Source: Spirochaetota bacterium
Lineage (GTDB): Bacteria > Spirochaetota > Spirochaetia > Treponematales > Rectinemataceae
Reading direction: 5' to 3'
NCBI GenBank assembly: GCA_029265255.1
Contig: JAJUJQ010000006.1
Coordinates: 74,207-138,206 of the forward strand
DNA length: 64,000 nucleotides
Positions 36,144 to 44,669 of this stretch are shown here, in pieces. The position numbers and the translations under genes are program-made. The notes under the pieces are model-generated. The model saw only the letters and a program-made list of their open reading frames with translations. It made no database searches and was not told the origin of the DNA. Every line of letters begins with the position of its first letter. The stretch's first letter is position 1.

Positions 36144-36797
36144 TCATTCCACACCCTTCACCATTGGCACAAAGGCTACATCAAAGAGGGTTTCGGTATC
36201 GAAGTGACTGCCGCGACGGAGAATTTTCACAAGCGTCTGAATGCCCACAGGGCCGACGGGAGCAACTAGGCGCCCGTCCTCGGCAAGCTGATCGAACAGC
36301 GCAGGAGGAATATCGCGCGGAGCTGCGCTCAAAAGAATCGCGTCGAATGGCGCGCAATCAGGCAGGCCGGCATAGCCGTCGCCGAGCACGAGATGGACAT
36401 TGGTGATATCCAGACTCGCGAGTGTTTCCACCGCGCGGTGCCAGAGCGTGGTGATGCGTTCGATTCCATACACCTCATGGGCGAGCAGCGAAAGCACCGC
36501 CGCGGCATAGCCGGAGCCCGAGCCTATTTCGAGCACGCGCTCTTTGCCCTCCAGCGCGAGCGCTTCGATCATCACCGCGACGATGTATGGCTGTGAAATG
36601 GTCTGGCCTTCGCCAATGGGAAGCGGCCAGTCTTCATAGGCTTCCCGCGCGTACAGCTGAGGTACGAACCGATGCCGCGGCACCGTACGCATGGCTTCAA
36701 GCACCTGCGGGTCACGCACGCCACGCGCGGCGATCTGCGTGCGAACCATCAGCGCGCGCTCATCCCGCCGCTCTTCGGCATATGGCATTTCTCTCAT
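36144..36797 (-). CDS. pcm: Protein-L-isoaspartate O-methyltransferase
   Basis: 217 residues: VPRHRFVPQLYAREAYEDWPLPIGEGQTISQPYIVAVM is the family hallmark, followed by the SAM-binding VLEIGSGSGYAAAVLS and DAILLSAAPRDIP. Methylates damaged isoaspartyl residues so they can revert to aspartate. GAGGT site 5 nt before ATG. Monocistronic in appearance. Confidence 0.93.
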   Translation of the reverse strand: MREMPYAEERRDERALMVRTQIAARGVRDPQVLEAMRTVPRHRFVPQLYAREAYEDWPLPIGEGQTISQPYIVAVMIEALALEGKERVLEIGSGSGYAAAVLSLLAHEVYGIERITTLWHRAVETLASLDITNVHLVLGDGYAGLPDCAPFDAILLSAAPRDIPPALFDQLAEDGRLVAPVGPVGIQTLVKILRRGSHFDTETLFDVAFVPMVKGVE

Positions 36798-36939
36798 TTA
36801 AGACCTCAAGAGACAGTATACCGCATTAATCGTGGGGCAGGCACCGCTGATTTCTTGTCCTTTCTCAGGTTTCTGATTTCTGTTGAGATCTGGAATCAAG
36901 GGACAATTGCTATCTCGTCGATGATGCGCCGTGTGTTCG

Positions 36940-38577
36940 TCATCGCACCTGCCACGCCAGTACGATCTGATAATCCACACCATTCTCCGAGACGCCGAGC
37001 TTGAGTACGCTCGCGCGGGGAACCTTGAAGTCCAACGTAAACAGGTCGCCCTGAGCTTTGGTGAGCGGGGTAAACTCCTGGTCGTGGATAAGCGCGACAT
37101 GCCGTGCCGTTGAATGATACGCGAAGTGAACGATTTCGCCAGAGGTTAAAACACCCGTGATGGGGCTGTCGAGAAGTTCGCCGGGAGGGTTATGGTAGCG
37201 GCCGTACACTTTGGGAACCGGCGGGTTGGCTGGCCATGCTTTGGTATTATCAATGGTAAACTGCAGGACGCTTTCGAGCTTGGCGGGGGCGGTAGCGGAC
37301 GCCGCGGTTGCCGGCGCGCCTCGGCCCGCAAAGACGGTCGCTGTGAAGGTCGCGGCGGCTGGCATGGCAAACACCAGCCTCCAGCGTGAAGGTGCCGGCT
37401 GGCTTGCCAGCACGCTGGATTCGATTTCGCGACCCTTCGTATCCGCAACGCTTCCATCCACTAGAATGCCGCCAGGAGCCTCGATCTCGAGTGTCAGCAT
37501 GCCGGCGGCTTTCCATATGGCGGGGATATCCGGCACAGCTTGGGAAGCGGACATCGCTGATTTGCTCACGCCTGATGCGGAGCCACTTGCAGGAATCCTC
37601 AGGCCATAACGGAAAAAGGCAGCCTGGATCATCGCTCTGGAGAGAAAGCCGGAACGATCGAGTGGTGTCGGGAATAGCTGCCAGGCAGGATTTTCAGGAA
37701 AGTGGGAATACCGTAACTGTAATGGCGGAGGGAAAAGATAATCCGTGCGATAACGCTTTTGGTAGGTGCCATTCAGAAAAGCACCCGCGTCGAAAGTCAC
37801 ATCCACGAGATACCACAGGTCTCCAATGCGGACCATATTCCATGCATGGCTGTTGCGCTGGTCGAACGCGAAGGTGCTGCCCAGCCCGCGCGCGTGTCCC
37901 TCGATTGTCTTTACCTCGAACCCCGCCTGGCGCGCCATTGTCTCAAAAAGTCGCGCATAGCCGGAACATACAGCGCGCCGCGTAGTGAGCACGGTGGCCA
38001 GGTCCTGGCCTGTTACGGTGCTCTTGGTGAGCATGGACACGTCGTAGGTAATGGTTTCGGCTATCCAATCGTGGATCAGCTTGACACGCATGAAAGGGTC
38101 CTTCTCCCCCGCGAGAAGGGATTGAGTAAGCGTCGGCAGGTTCCGGACGGGATCTTTCGCTGCAGCGCTGAGCAGGGACGCGGTGACACGTGTGATACGC
38201 GGGTCAGGCTGGTCGTTGCGGTATTGGGGTGCGGGACTTTCGAGCGAGGTGTAGTTTGCCAGGGTCTGCTCTACTTTGGTTCGTTGGGAGGGAGTGAATG
38301 ACGCGGCCTGGGGTGACGCGGCGATGCGAGCGAGCTCGGGAATATCGGGGGCCAGAGCGGCGGCGGCAGCCGCATTGGCGACCGCGGAAGAAGTAATGGA
38401 GGTTGTGGGGGCAGTGGGCTGAGAAGGAGCGACGGGCTCTGTAGGAGGCTTGGAGATAGACGCGGTGATCGAGCCGCAGGACACAAAGATGGAAGCGACA
38501 AAGAGCATAGCGAGGAAGCGCAGCACGCCGGCACAGTACGGAGCTCTCCCCTCAGCTAGTGAAACGTGTTTTCTCAT
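36940..38577 (-). CDS. Transglutaminase-like domain lipoprotein
   Basis: 545 residues. The N-terminus has a hydrophobic stretch ending in a lipobox-like IFVSC (Cys ~34), so it is likely a lipoprotein; a Pro/Ala/Thr-rich linker follows. Residues ~150-270 form a transglutaminase-like cysteine protease fold: RRAVCSGYARLFETMARQ (Cys), NSHAWNMVRIG (His), WYLVDVTFD (Asp). The C-terminal ~200 residues are beta-rich, probably Ig-like. The layout resembles KyP-type peptidases of unknown substrate. The start lacks a Shine-Dalgarno sequence, while a TACAAT box lies 9 nt upstream, so the mRNA may be leaderless. Confidence 0.83.
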   Translation of the reverse strand: MRKHVSLAEGRAPYCAGVLRFLAMLFVASIFVSCGSITASISKPPTEPVAPSQPTAPTTSITSSAVANAAAAAALAPDIPELARIAASPQAASFTPSQRTKVEQTLANYTSLESPAPQYRNDQPDPRITRVTASLLSAAAKDPVRNLPTLTQSLLAGEKDPFMRVKLIHDWIAETITYDVSMLTKSTVTGQDLATVLTTRRAVCSGYARLFETMARQAGFEVKTIEGHARGLGSTFAFDQRNSHAWNMVRIGDLWYLVDVTFDAGAFLNGTYQKRYRTDYLFPPPLQLRYSHFPENPAWQLFPTPLDRSGFLSRAMIQAAFFRYGLRIPASGSASGVSKSAMSASQAVPDIPAIWKAAGMLTLEIEAPGGILVDGSVADTKGREIESSVLASQPAPSRWRLVFAMPAAATFTATVFAGRGAPATAASATAPAKLESVLQFTIDNTKAWPANPPVPKVYGRYHNPPGELLDSPITGVLTSGEIVHFAYHSTARHVALIHDQEFTPLTKAQGDLFTLDFKVPRASVLKLGVSENGVDYQIVLAWQVR

Positions 38578-38769
38578 ATACCAATGATTGTAGCGCGCTG
38601 TTGTCGCAGATGCCAGTTGTCAACACCAACGCGCAAAGCTCTGAGCAAAGAATAAGAAATCTTCGTTGAATGAGTTTTTATATAGAAAAGCAAATAGAGG
38701 AATAATTTTCATGGAGAAAGATGCATGCATGATAATATTGCTGAAGTTTAATGCACATTGATAGGAGGA

Positions 38770-38881
38770 AAGGTAGTTTTTTTAGGAAAAGCGACGCGGC
38801 GTGAGCCTTATAAAATTCCGCTTGATGTTGCCCTCGTGCGGTACATCATGGGCCAGCCGGTGAGCGAAGCGCTCGAGTAAT
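38770..38881 (+). pseudogene. Short open frame without a usable start codon
   Basis: From 38770 the frame reads through FLGKATRREPYKIPLDVALV and YIMGQPVSEALE to a TAA at 38879-38881. AGGAGG sits at 38764-38769, but no ATG, GTG or TTG lies 5-10 nt after it; a single-base change in the T-rich stretch (38774-38783) would create one. It is either a recently broken microprotein gene, a sequencing error, or chance. I recognise no family. Confidence 0.3.
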
Positions 38882-38912
38882 CACTCAGAATATTGTAGGG
38901 GTAGGCAATTGT

Positions 38913-38946
38913 CAGGGCAGCTGATTTGAAGCTGCCCTGATTTTTT
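38913..38946 (+). terminator. Rho-independent terminator, plus strand
   Basis: CAGGGCAGCT (38913-38922) and AGCTGCCCTG (38930-38939) form a perfect 10-bp stem with a 7-nt loop, followed by ATTTTTT. The only plus-strand unit it can serve is the short frame or small RNA upstream. Confidence 0.88.
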
Positions 38947-38992
38947 AAGAACCGTGCGAGGCGGTGAAGCGCGGATTTATATGGTTCTTAAA
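38944..38992. repeat. 10-bp inverted repeat spanning the kinase stop codon
   Basis: TTTAAGAACC (38944-38953) and GGTTCTTAAA (38983-38992) are exact complements, 29 nt apart; the right arm covers the last sense codons of the kinase gene. No T-tract follows on the minus strand. It may protect the 3' end of the kinase mRNA. Confidence 0.55.
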
Positions 38993-40476
38993 TGATCAAG
39001 CGCTTCATTGATTTTTTTCTCGAGGTACAACAACTCTCGTTCGCTCAGGCCCTGCCCGAATACAATCTTTTTTGTGCCGGTATCAATGCTGAGCTCACGC
39101 AGGTGCCTCCCATTGATCTGGAATGAAGAGGTGGCAACTTTCGCGCGCCCGATATCGGCAAGCGGATACTGTTCGGCATGATCGGTAAGAAATCCCTTGC
39201 TTTTCAAGAGCAATCCATCCTGCGTAATAAAGAGCTCGTGGTCTACTAATCGCGGGCTGATAATTGCTTTTGCCATGGTGATTCCAATAATCCAGAATGG
39301 AATACTGAATAAGGGAAAGAAAATGGGCGCGCGCATCCGCAGGGTCATGGAAGTCCAGAAGAATACGAAGCCCAGCCATGCAATGGGGAATGCAACAATA
39401 CCAGGGGGAGAGTGTGCTCCTGAACCTCTGGGATGCTTAATATAAAGCCCAGGCTCCAAAGACTGAATCTCGAGTCTGCTGTCGCTTGGGAGTTGGGCGG
39501 GGTAATGGTTTTTGTGTTCTAATTGCGATTGAAATGGCGTGGCGTCTATGCCAAGCGTCGCTTCCTTTACGGACTGTTCGATGCGATCGGTAATGCGCCG
39601 AATATGTCGCTCAAAAGTGTCACCCTCTGCCTCTTCGATCTCGTTTTCGACAACAGGCTGCGCTGAGGCGTTTGGGAGAGCCTTCTCCCCCCGCAATATT
39701 GCTGCTGCGGTGGCGGCAGAAACGGTACGCCGGTCGGGATCTGGATCGAGCCAGCTGTCGAGCACATACGCAAGCCGCGGCGACAGATACAGAAGGCCGG
39801 AAAGGTCGATTTTCAGGTTTCGCATGGGAAGTTCTGCTGGATTGCGGCCGGTAAGCATGAAGACTGCGGTGGCGGCAGCGCCATACAGGTCCGAGCGATG
39901 GGTGGCGCGGCCTGACACCTGTTCCAGCGGGATATAGCCAGCGGTGCCGACGAGCGTGGCTCCCTGATACAGCGACGTCCGAATGGCATCCTGTACCGTG
40001 GAGAAATCGACCAGCGCTAGATGACCATCCGGCCTGAGAATGACATTGCGCGGATTGATGTCCCTGTGTACAACCGGCGGCCTCAAGCTGCCGATATAGG
40101 CGAGGATGTCGCAGAGCTCGGCCAGCAGTTCCTCGATACGCGCTTCCGTGAACTTGCGTCCCGAGCCGATGTAATGTTCCACGGTTTCACCAGGGATGTA
40201 TTCCATGACGAGGGCAAATAGGAGCCGACCGTCCTGCGCGACTTCAAAGCTGTCGATGTAGGCGGGGATACCGGGATGATGCAAGGTGCGGAGGATATCG
40301 GCTTCGCGCCGAAATAGATCGAGCGATTTCCATGAGTCGGCTTCCGCGAGGTCGAAGAGCTTGAGGACGAGAGGGGTACCCTCTTCCCCTTTTTTTGCGC
40401 GCCAGGTTGACGCGGTGACACCCTTGCCAAGGCGGGTTTCGAGCACATAGGGGCCGATTTGGTCGCCGGCGTTCAT
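38977..40476 (-). CDS. Serine/threonine protein kinase with C-terminal membrane segments
   Basis: 499 residues. Kinase domain 1-265: Gly-rich LGKGVTAS, ATP lysine K39, helix-C Glu E58, catalytic HRDINPRN (137-144) and activation segment GTAGYIPLEQ. The metal-binding DFG is DFS (157-159), and the usual HRDxK lysine is asparagine (HRDIN), so catalysis may be altered. About residues 350-410 contain two hydrophobic helices (IVAFPIAWLGFVFFW; FFPLFSIPFWIIGITM), and a C-terminal PH-like region follows. Translated with the TPR protein through an ATGA overlap, so the two probably form a signalling pair. Confidence 0.85.
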   Translation of the reverse strand: MNAGDQIGPYVLETRLGKGVTASTWRAKKGEEGTPLVLKLFDLAEADSWKSLDLFRREADILRTLHHPGIPAYIDSFEVAQDGRLLFALVMEYIPGETVEHYIGSGRKFTEARIEELLAELCDILAYIGSLRPPVVHRDINPRNVILRPDGHLALVDFSTVQDAIRTSLYQGATLVGTAGYIPLEQVSGRATHRSDLYGAAATAVFMLTGRNPAELPMRNLKIDLSGLLYLSPRLAYVLDSWLDPDPDRRTVSAATAAAILRGEKALPNASAQPVVENEIEEAEGDTFERHIRRITDRIEQSVKEATLGIDATPFQSQLEHKNHYPAQLPSDSRLEIQSLEPGLYIKHPRGSGAHSPPGIVAFPIAWLGFVFFWTSMTLRMRAPIFFPLFSIPFWIIGITMAKAIISPRLVDHELFITQDGLLLKSKGFLTDHAEQYPLADIGRAKVATSSFQINGRHLRELSIDTGTKKIVFGQGLSERELLYLEKKINEALDHLRTI

Positions 40477-41042
40477 TCGTCATTCTCCGGCTCGGATGTG
40501 GCACCATTGTGCATGCGTGCTTCCTTCAGCCGGTCAAGCGCCCACGCGCGCCGGTCCGCCAGGCCGAGCTCGTCATAGGTATCGGCAAGATTGAACCACG
40601 CGTCGGCAAAATCGGGTTCGATGCCGACCGCGCGCTCAAAACAATCGCGTGCCTGCGTGTAGTCTCCGGAACGGAAGGCTACGACACCAAGGTCATTCCA
40701 GGCTGGGGCATGGCGCGGGTTGGATTTGAGGGCGCGATCGTAGAAGGCGCGCGCTTCGGGTAGATTGTCCTGCTCGTACGCGAGAAGCCCGAGGGCGTGG
40801 AGCACTTCTGCTGATTCCGGTTCCAGCGCGAGCGCCGCTTCAAGATCGTGCCGCGCCGCGTCCAGATTGCCGGCCAGGCGATGCGCTTCCGCTCGGTTGA
40901 ACAGGAGGCCGGCACGGGTCGGATCGAGCGAGAGTGCCTTGGTAAGAAGCCCTTCGGCTTCCGCATACCGGCCCGAATCGATAAGCGATACCGCGCGGTT
41001 GTTTAGATCGGCGATGATCGCGTCTTTTTCCTGATTTGCCAT
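40473..41042 (-). CDS. Tetratricopeptide-repeat protein
   Basis: 189 residues made of about four to five TPR units (ALSLDPTRAGLLFNRAEAHRLAG, ALALEPESAEVLHALGLLAYEQ, ALKSNPRHAPAWNDLGVVAFRSG, AVGIEPDFADAWFNLADTYDELG). No signal peptide. A protein-interaction scaffold; its stop overlaps the kinase start as ATGA, suggesting it presents partners to that kinase. GGAGG 8 nt before ATG. Confidence 0.9.
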   Translation of the reverse strand: MANQEKDAIIADLNNRAVSLIDSGRYAEAEGLLTKALSLDPTRAGLLFNRAEAHRLAGNLDAARHDLEAALALEPESAEVLHALGLLAYEQDNLPEARAFYDRALKSNPRHAPAWNDLGVVAFRSGDYTQARDCFERAVGIEPDFADAWFNLADTYDELGLADRRAWALDRLKEARMHNGATSEPENDE

Positions 41043-41412
41043 TGCATTTGCCTCCGTATGAAAGATAATTCAATTAGCGGCGTTCGTCACCTCATGGGGG
41101 AAGAGGGAGAGGATGAGGGTTGGTAGAGCGGGGAGACGGTGAGAAGGTGCATATGAGGGCCTGCGGGCTGGGCGCGCGGAGGTCGCAACTAAGCTCTTGG
41201 GGGGTGCACAAGGTACGGGCAGGGATTGGGCAGCCTGATAAACAGGTACGAAACAGGCAAAAGGCAAAGGCGGCATGCGGGTGGGAGGTTGGAAAAAAAG
41301 GGGGGGACCGGGCCAGGGGTATTGAGCAATTTTTATTTATTAGGTACGATGCTATCGCTATTTATTTATCTATATTCCTATATTCAATATTTCTAATGCA
41401 GGGGGCTGCACG
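41043..41412. other. 370-bp intergenic region upstream of the hydrogenase operon
   Basis: The left two-thirds are G-rich and contain homopolymer runs near 41291-41307 but no gene. The right part (41328-41400) is AT-rich, with TATATT at 41371-41376 and 41379-41384 as candidate -10 elements; no convincing -35 or Rex-type TTGTTAA palindrome is seen. The hydrogenase promoter is most likely in this stretch. Confidence 0.5.
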
Positions 41413-41889
41413 ATGGTTGCAGGAGACATTGAATTCTCGAGCGAGCTCCAGTCGTACATTGATGAATGGAGCCGGAAGGAAGGCGGGCTCGTGATGATGC
41501 TGCACCGGATTCAGCACGAATTCGGGTACATCCCCAGAGCCGCGGCGGAAAGGCTGTCTCTGATTTCCGGCATTCCGCTCGCGAAGATTTACGGCGTCAT
41601 TACGTTCTATCACTTCTTCAAGACGACGAAGCCCGGCAAGCACCGGATCGCGGTGTGCATGGGCACCGCCTGCTACCTGAAGGGCGGCAAGGATCTGCTG
41701 GACGAGACCCGCTCCATTCTGTCGATTGAGCCGGACGAGGTGACGGACGACGGGTTGTTCAGTGTGGACGAAGTGCGCTGCCTGGGATGCTGCGGCCTGG
41801 CCCCCGTGCTCATGATTGATGACGAAGTGTACGGAAAGCTCACGAAGGAGCAGCTCCCCGACATTATTGCCGAATATCGGGCGCGATAA
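41413..41889 (+). CDS. hndA: NuoE-like [2Fe-2S] subunit of [FeFe] hydrogenase complex
   Basis: 158 residues of the thioredoxin-like 24-kDa NADH-dehydrogenase family: GGLVMMLHRIQHEFGYIPRAA, the cysteine pair CMGTACYLKGG and CLGCCGLAPVLMIDDEVYG. Carries one [2Fe-2S] cluster in the NAD(P)H-linked module. First gene of the five-gene hydrogenase operon. Confidence 0.92.
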   Translation: MVAGDIEFSSELQSYIDEWSRKEGGLVMMLHRIQHEFGYIPRAAAERLSLISGIPLAKIYGVITFYHFFKTTKPGKHRIAVCMGTACYLKGGKDLLDETRSILSIEPDEVTDDGLFSVDEVRCLGCCGLAPVLMIDDEVYGKLTKEQLPDIIAEYRAR

Positions 41890-41908
41890 GCGTACAGACT
41901 CGGAAGGT

Positions 41909-42448
41909 ATGCACTATTCGGTGTCGGATTTTGTGCTGGATGTCGTGCAGAACGCGGTGGAAGCCGGCGCGCGCACCATCGAGCTCGAGTTCGACGAACG
42001 AGAAGACGGCGTGCGGGTGCGCGTGATGGACGATGGCTGTGGTATGGACGAGGTGACGCGGGAGCGCGCGCTCGATCCGTTCCGGTCGGGTGGAGCGAAA
42101 CACCCCGGCAGAAAGGCGGGACTCGGCCTGCCGTTTCTGCATCAGGCTGTCGCGCTCGCTGGCGGGTCTTTCGATCTGGTGTCCGAGAAGGGAAAGGGAA
42201 CCACGGTCAGTTTCTTTTTCCCCGCGGCGCATGTGGACAGCCCCCCGACAGGGGATGTCGTGTCGCTGTTCATGACCGTGCTCGGCATGGCCGGGCAGTC
42301 TGACATGGTACTGAAGAGACGGAGGGCCCGGGATGGGCTTTCCTACGAAGTTCGGAAAAGCGAGCTTGTCGAGGCGGTCGGAGACTTGTCGTCGGCCTCG
42401 TCGCTGTCGCTCGTGCGGCAGTTTCTCGCATCTCAGGAGGAGGGATAA
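41909..42448 (+). CDS. HATPase-type ATP-binding protein of the hydrogenase operon
   Basis: 179 residues with a stand-alone GHKL ATPase fold: DVVQNAVEAGARTIEL (N-box), VMDDGCGMD (G1), GLGLPFLHQAVALAGG (G2) and KGKGTTVSFFFP. No histidine-phosphotransfer domain is present. Genes like this occur inside many HndA-D/HydABC-type operons, and their job is unproven; a regulatory kinase or a cluster-assembly helper are both possible. Start at 41909; the ribosome site (GGAAGG) is unusually close. Confidence 0.75.
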   Translation: MHYSVSDFVLDVVQNAVEAGARTIELEFDEREDGVRVRVMDDGCGMDEVTRERALDPFRSGGAKHPGRKAGLGLPFLHQAVALAGGSFDLVSEKGKGTTVSFFFPAAHVDSPPTGDVVSLFMTVLGMAGQSDMVLKRRRARDGLSYEVRKSELVEAVGDLSSASSLSLVRQFLASQEEG

Positions 42449-42453
42449 GCACT

Positions 42454-42849
42454 ATGGCAAAGATGACCCTCGAACAGCTCCGGGCGCTTCGCGAACGCAG
42501 GCAGAAGGAGCTCGACCAGCGGACGGTTGAGGGAAAGGACATTCAGGTGATTGTCGGTATGGGTACATGCGGGATTGCCGCAGGCGCAAAACAGACCTTT
42601 GACGCAATTGTCGCGGCGCTGGAAAAGCACAACATCGCGGATAAGGTTGTGGTGCGCCAGACGGGCTGCATGGGCCTGTGCTATGTGGAGCCGACGGTTG
42701 AGGTGGTCATGCCGGGTATGCCGAACGTCATTTACGGCAAAATGACCTCCGAGGTGGCGGAAGAGCTTGTGGTGAAGCACTTGATCGAGCGCAGCCTGCT
42801 CGACAGCCATATCTACGACAAGCCCGCGGTCGACATCATGAAGCGCTGA
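42454..42849 (+). CDS. hndB: Small [2Fe-2S] subunit of [FeFe] hydrogenase complex (HndB-like)
   Basis: 131 residues. A thioredoxin-like ferredoxin with GMGTCGIAAGAKQTFDAI and the second cysteine pair RQTGCMGLCYVEPTVEV. Equivalent to HndB of the NADP-reducing hydrogenase of Desulfovibrio. Starts 5 nt after the HATPase gene with a GGAGG site. Confidence 0.88.
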   Translation: MAKMTLEQLRALRERRQKELDQRTVEGKDIQVIVGMGTCGIAAGAKQTFDAIVAALEKHNIADKVVVRQTGCMGLCYVEPTVEVVMPGMPNVIYGKMTSEVAEELVVKHLIERSLLDSHIYDKPAVDIMKR

Positions 42850-42862
42850 GCCGGAGGAAGCC

Positions 42863-44650
42863 ATGGCGTACAAGAATTTTATTCTGGTTTGCGGCGGTAC
42901 GGGATGCGAATCCTCCCGCAGCGATGAAATTTACCGGAACCTGCTCAAGGAAGCGGAAGTCCTTGGTGTGAGTAGGGACGTGCAGATCGTCAAAACCGGA
43001 TGCTTTGGATTCTGCGAGAAGGGCCCTATCGTCAAGGTGCTGCCCAGCGAGTCTTTCTATGTCGAGGTGAAGCCCGAGGATGCCCATGAGATCATCGCCG
43101 AACAGGTCGTGAAGGGACGGGAAGTCGCGCGTCTTCTTTACCGGAAGACCGAGAAGGCCGACGCCACAAAGCTCGCGGATATCGATTTCTATCAGAAACA
43201 GTACCGCATTGTGCTTCGCAACTGCGGTGTCATCAATCCTGAAAATATCGACGAGTACATCGCGCGCGACGGTTATAAAGCGCTCGAGATGGCGCTGTTT
43301 GAGATGACGCCAGAGCAGATTATCGCCGAGATCAAAGCATCCGGGCTGCGGGGGCGCGGCGGCGCGGGGTTCCCCACCGGCATCAAGTGGGAAACCGCCC
43401 GCAAAGCACCTGGTGATGTGAAGTACATTGTCTGCAACGCCGACGAGGGCGACCCGGGCGCGTATATGGACCGCTCCACCATCGAAGGTGACCCGCACAG
43501 CATTCTGGAAGCGATGACCATCGCCGGCCGCGCGGTAGGCGCGAATTTCGGCTACATCTACATCCGCGCCGAGTACCCGCTTGCCATCGAGCGCCTCAAG
43601 ATCGCAATCGCGCAGGCAAAGGAATATGGCCTGCTTGGGGAAAACATTCTTGGGTCGGGCTTCAACTTTGATGTGGAAATCCGTCTTGGCGCCGGCGCGT
43701 TTGTCTGCGGCGAGGAAACGGCCCTCCTGCAGTCCATCGAAGGCAAGCGCGGCATGCCTGTGCCCAAGCCTCCCTTCCCCGCTATCAAGGGTCTGTGGGG
43801 CAAGCCGACGGTCATCAACAATGTCGAAACGCTCGCCAATATCCCCGTCATCCTGACCAAGGGATCGGCTTGGTTCGCCTCGATCGGTACCGAGAAATCC
43901 AAGGGTACCAAGGTGTTCGCGCTTACCGGCAAGATCAACAATTCGGGCCTTATTGAAGTGCCGATGGGAACGACGCTGCGCGAGATCATCTTTGATATCG
44001 GCGGCGGCATCAGGGGTGGCAAGAAGTTTAAGGGTGTCCAGACCGGCGGCCCATCCGGCGGCATCATCGTCGAGAAGGACCTCGATACCCCGATTTCGTA
44101 CGAGAGCCTGACCGCGCTCGGCTCGATGATGGGTTCGGGCGGCATGATCGTCATGGACGAGGACGACTGCGTGGTCGATGTCTCGAAGTTCTACATGGCG
44201 TTCTGTGTGGATGAGTCCTGCGGCAAATGCGCGCCCTGCCGCATCGGCACCAAGCAGCTGTACGGCATTCTGGACAAGATTTCCAAAGGGCAGGGAACGG
44301 AAGCGGATCTGGACAATCTCGAGAAAATCGGCAAGGCCATGACCAAGGCATCGCTCTGCATGCTCGGCGGTTCGGCGGCCAATCCGACCCTCTCGACCCT
44401 GCGCCATTTCCGCGATGAATATATGGAGCATATCCGCGACCGCCGGTGCCGCGCGGGCAAGTGCAAGGACCTGGTGGTATACGAGATCGACGCGGTGAAG
44501 TGTATTGGCTGCGGTTTGTGCGCGCGGCGCTGCCCGGTGCCCTGCATCACTGGCGAAAAGAAGAAAGCGCATGTCATCGATGGCTCCAAGTGCATCAAGT
44601 GCGGCGAATGCTTTGCCGCATGCAAGTTCGGCGCGGTGATCAAGCGCTAA
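42863..44650 (+). CDS. hndC: NuoF-like flavoprotein subunit of [FeFe] hydrogenase (HydB/HndC)
   Basis: 595 residues. An N-terminal thioredoxin-like [2Fe-2S] domain (CGGTGCESSRS, KTGCFGFCEKGP), then the 51-kDa NuoF core: GLRGRGGAGFPTGIKWE, CNADEGDPGAYMDRS, ETALLQSIEGKRGMPVPKPP, the [4Fe-4S] ESCGKCAPCRIG and, at the C-terminus, two ferredoxin clusters (CIGCGLCARRCP, CIKCGECFAACK). It binds FMN and NAD(H) and is the site where electrons are split or merged in bifurcating enzymes. Confidence 0.94.
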   Translation: MAYKNFILVCGGTGCESSRSDEIYRNLLKEAEVLGVSRDVQIVKTGCFGFCEKGPIVKVLPSESFYVEVKPEDAHEIIAEQVVKGREVARLLYRKTEKADATKLADIDFYQKQYRIVLRNCGVINPENIDEYIARDGYKALEMALFEMTPEQIIAEIKASGLRGRGGAGFPTGIKWETARKAPGDVKYIVCNADEGDPGAYMDRSTIEGDPHSILEAMTIAGRAVGANFGYIYIRAEYPLAIERLKIAIAQAKEYGLLGENILGSGFNFDVEIRLGAGAFVCGEETALLQSIEGKRGMPVPKPPFPAIKGLWGKPTVINNVETLANIPVILTKGSAWFASIGTEKSKGTKVFALTGKINNSGLIEVPMGTTLREIIFDIGGGIRGGKKFKGVQTGGPSGGIIVEKDLDTPISYESLTALGSMMGSGGMIVMDEDDCVVDVSKFYMAFCVDESCGKCAPCRIGTKQLYGILDKISKGQGTEADLDNLEKIGKAMTKASLCMLGGSAANPTLSTLRHFRDEYMEHIRDRRCRAGKCKDLVVYEIDAVKCIGCGLCARRCPVPCITGEKKKAHVIDGSKCIKCGECFAACKFGAVIKR

Positions 44651-44669
44651 GGACAGGGAGAATACGACT

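Larger units (their letters stand above)
38578..38976. other. 399-bp intergenic region holding an unassigned plus-strand transcription unit
   Basis: Between two minus-strand genes there is a plus-strand terminator (38913-38946), a strong ribosome site (AGGAGG, 38764-38769) and an open frame ending at 38881. The first ~180 bp are AT-rich with possible promoter boxes (GATAAT at 38731-38736). No known RNA family is recognised. Confidence 0.6.

Noticed and set aside
41150..41330. G-rich homopolymer stretch before the hydrogenase operon as a coding region or control element
   Set aside because: No ribosome site, start or family match; the runs look like unconstrained intergenic DNA or sequencing-sensitive sequence.
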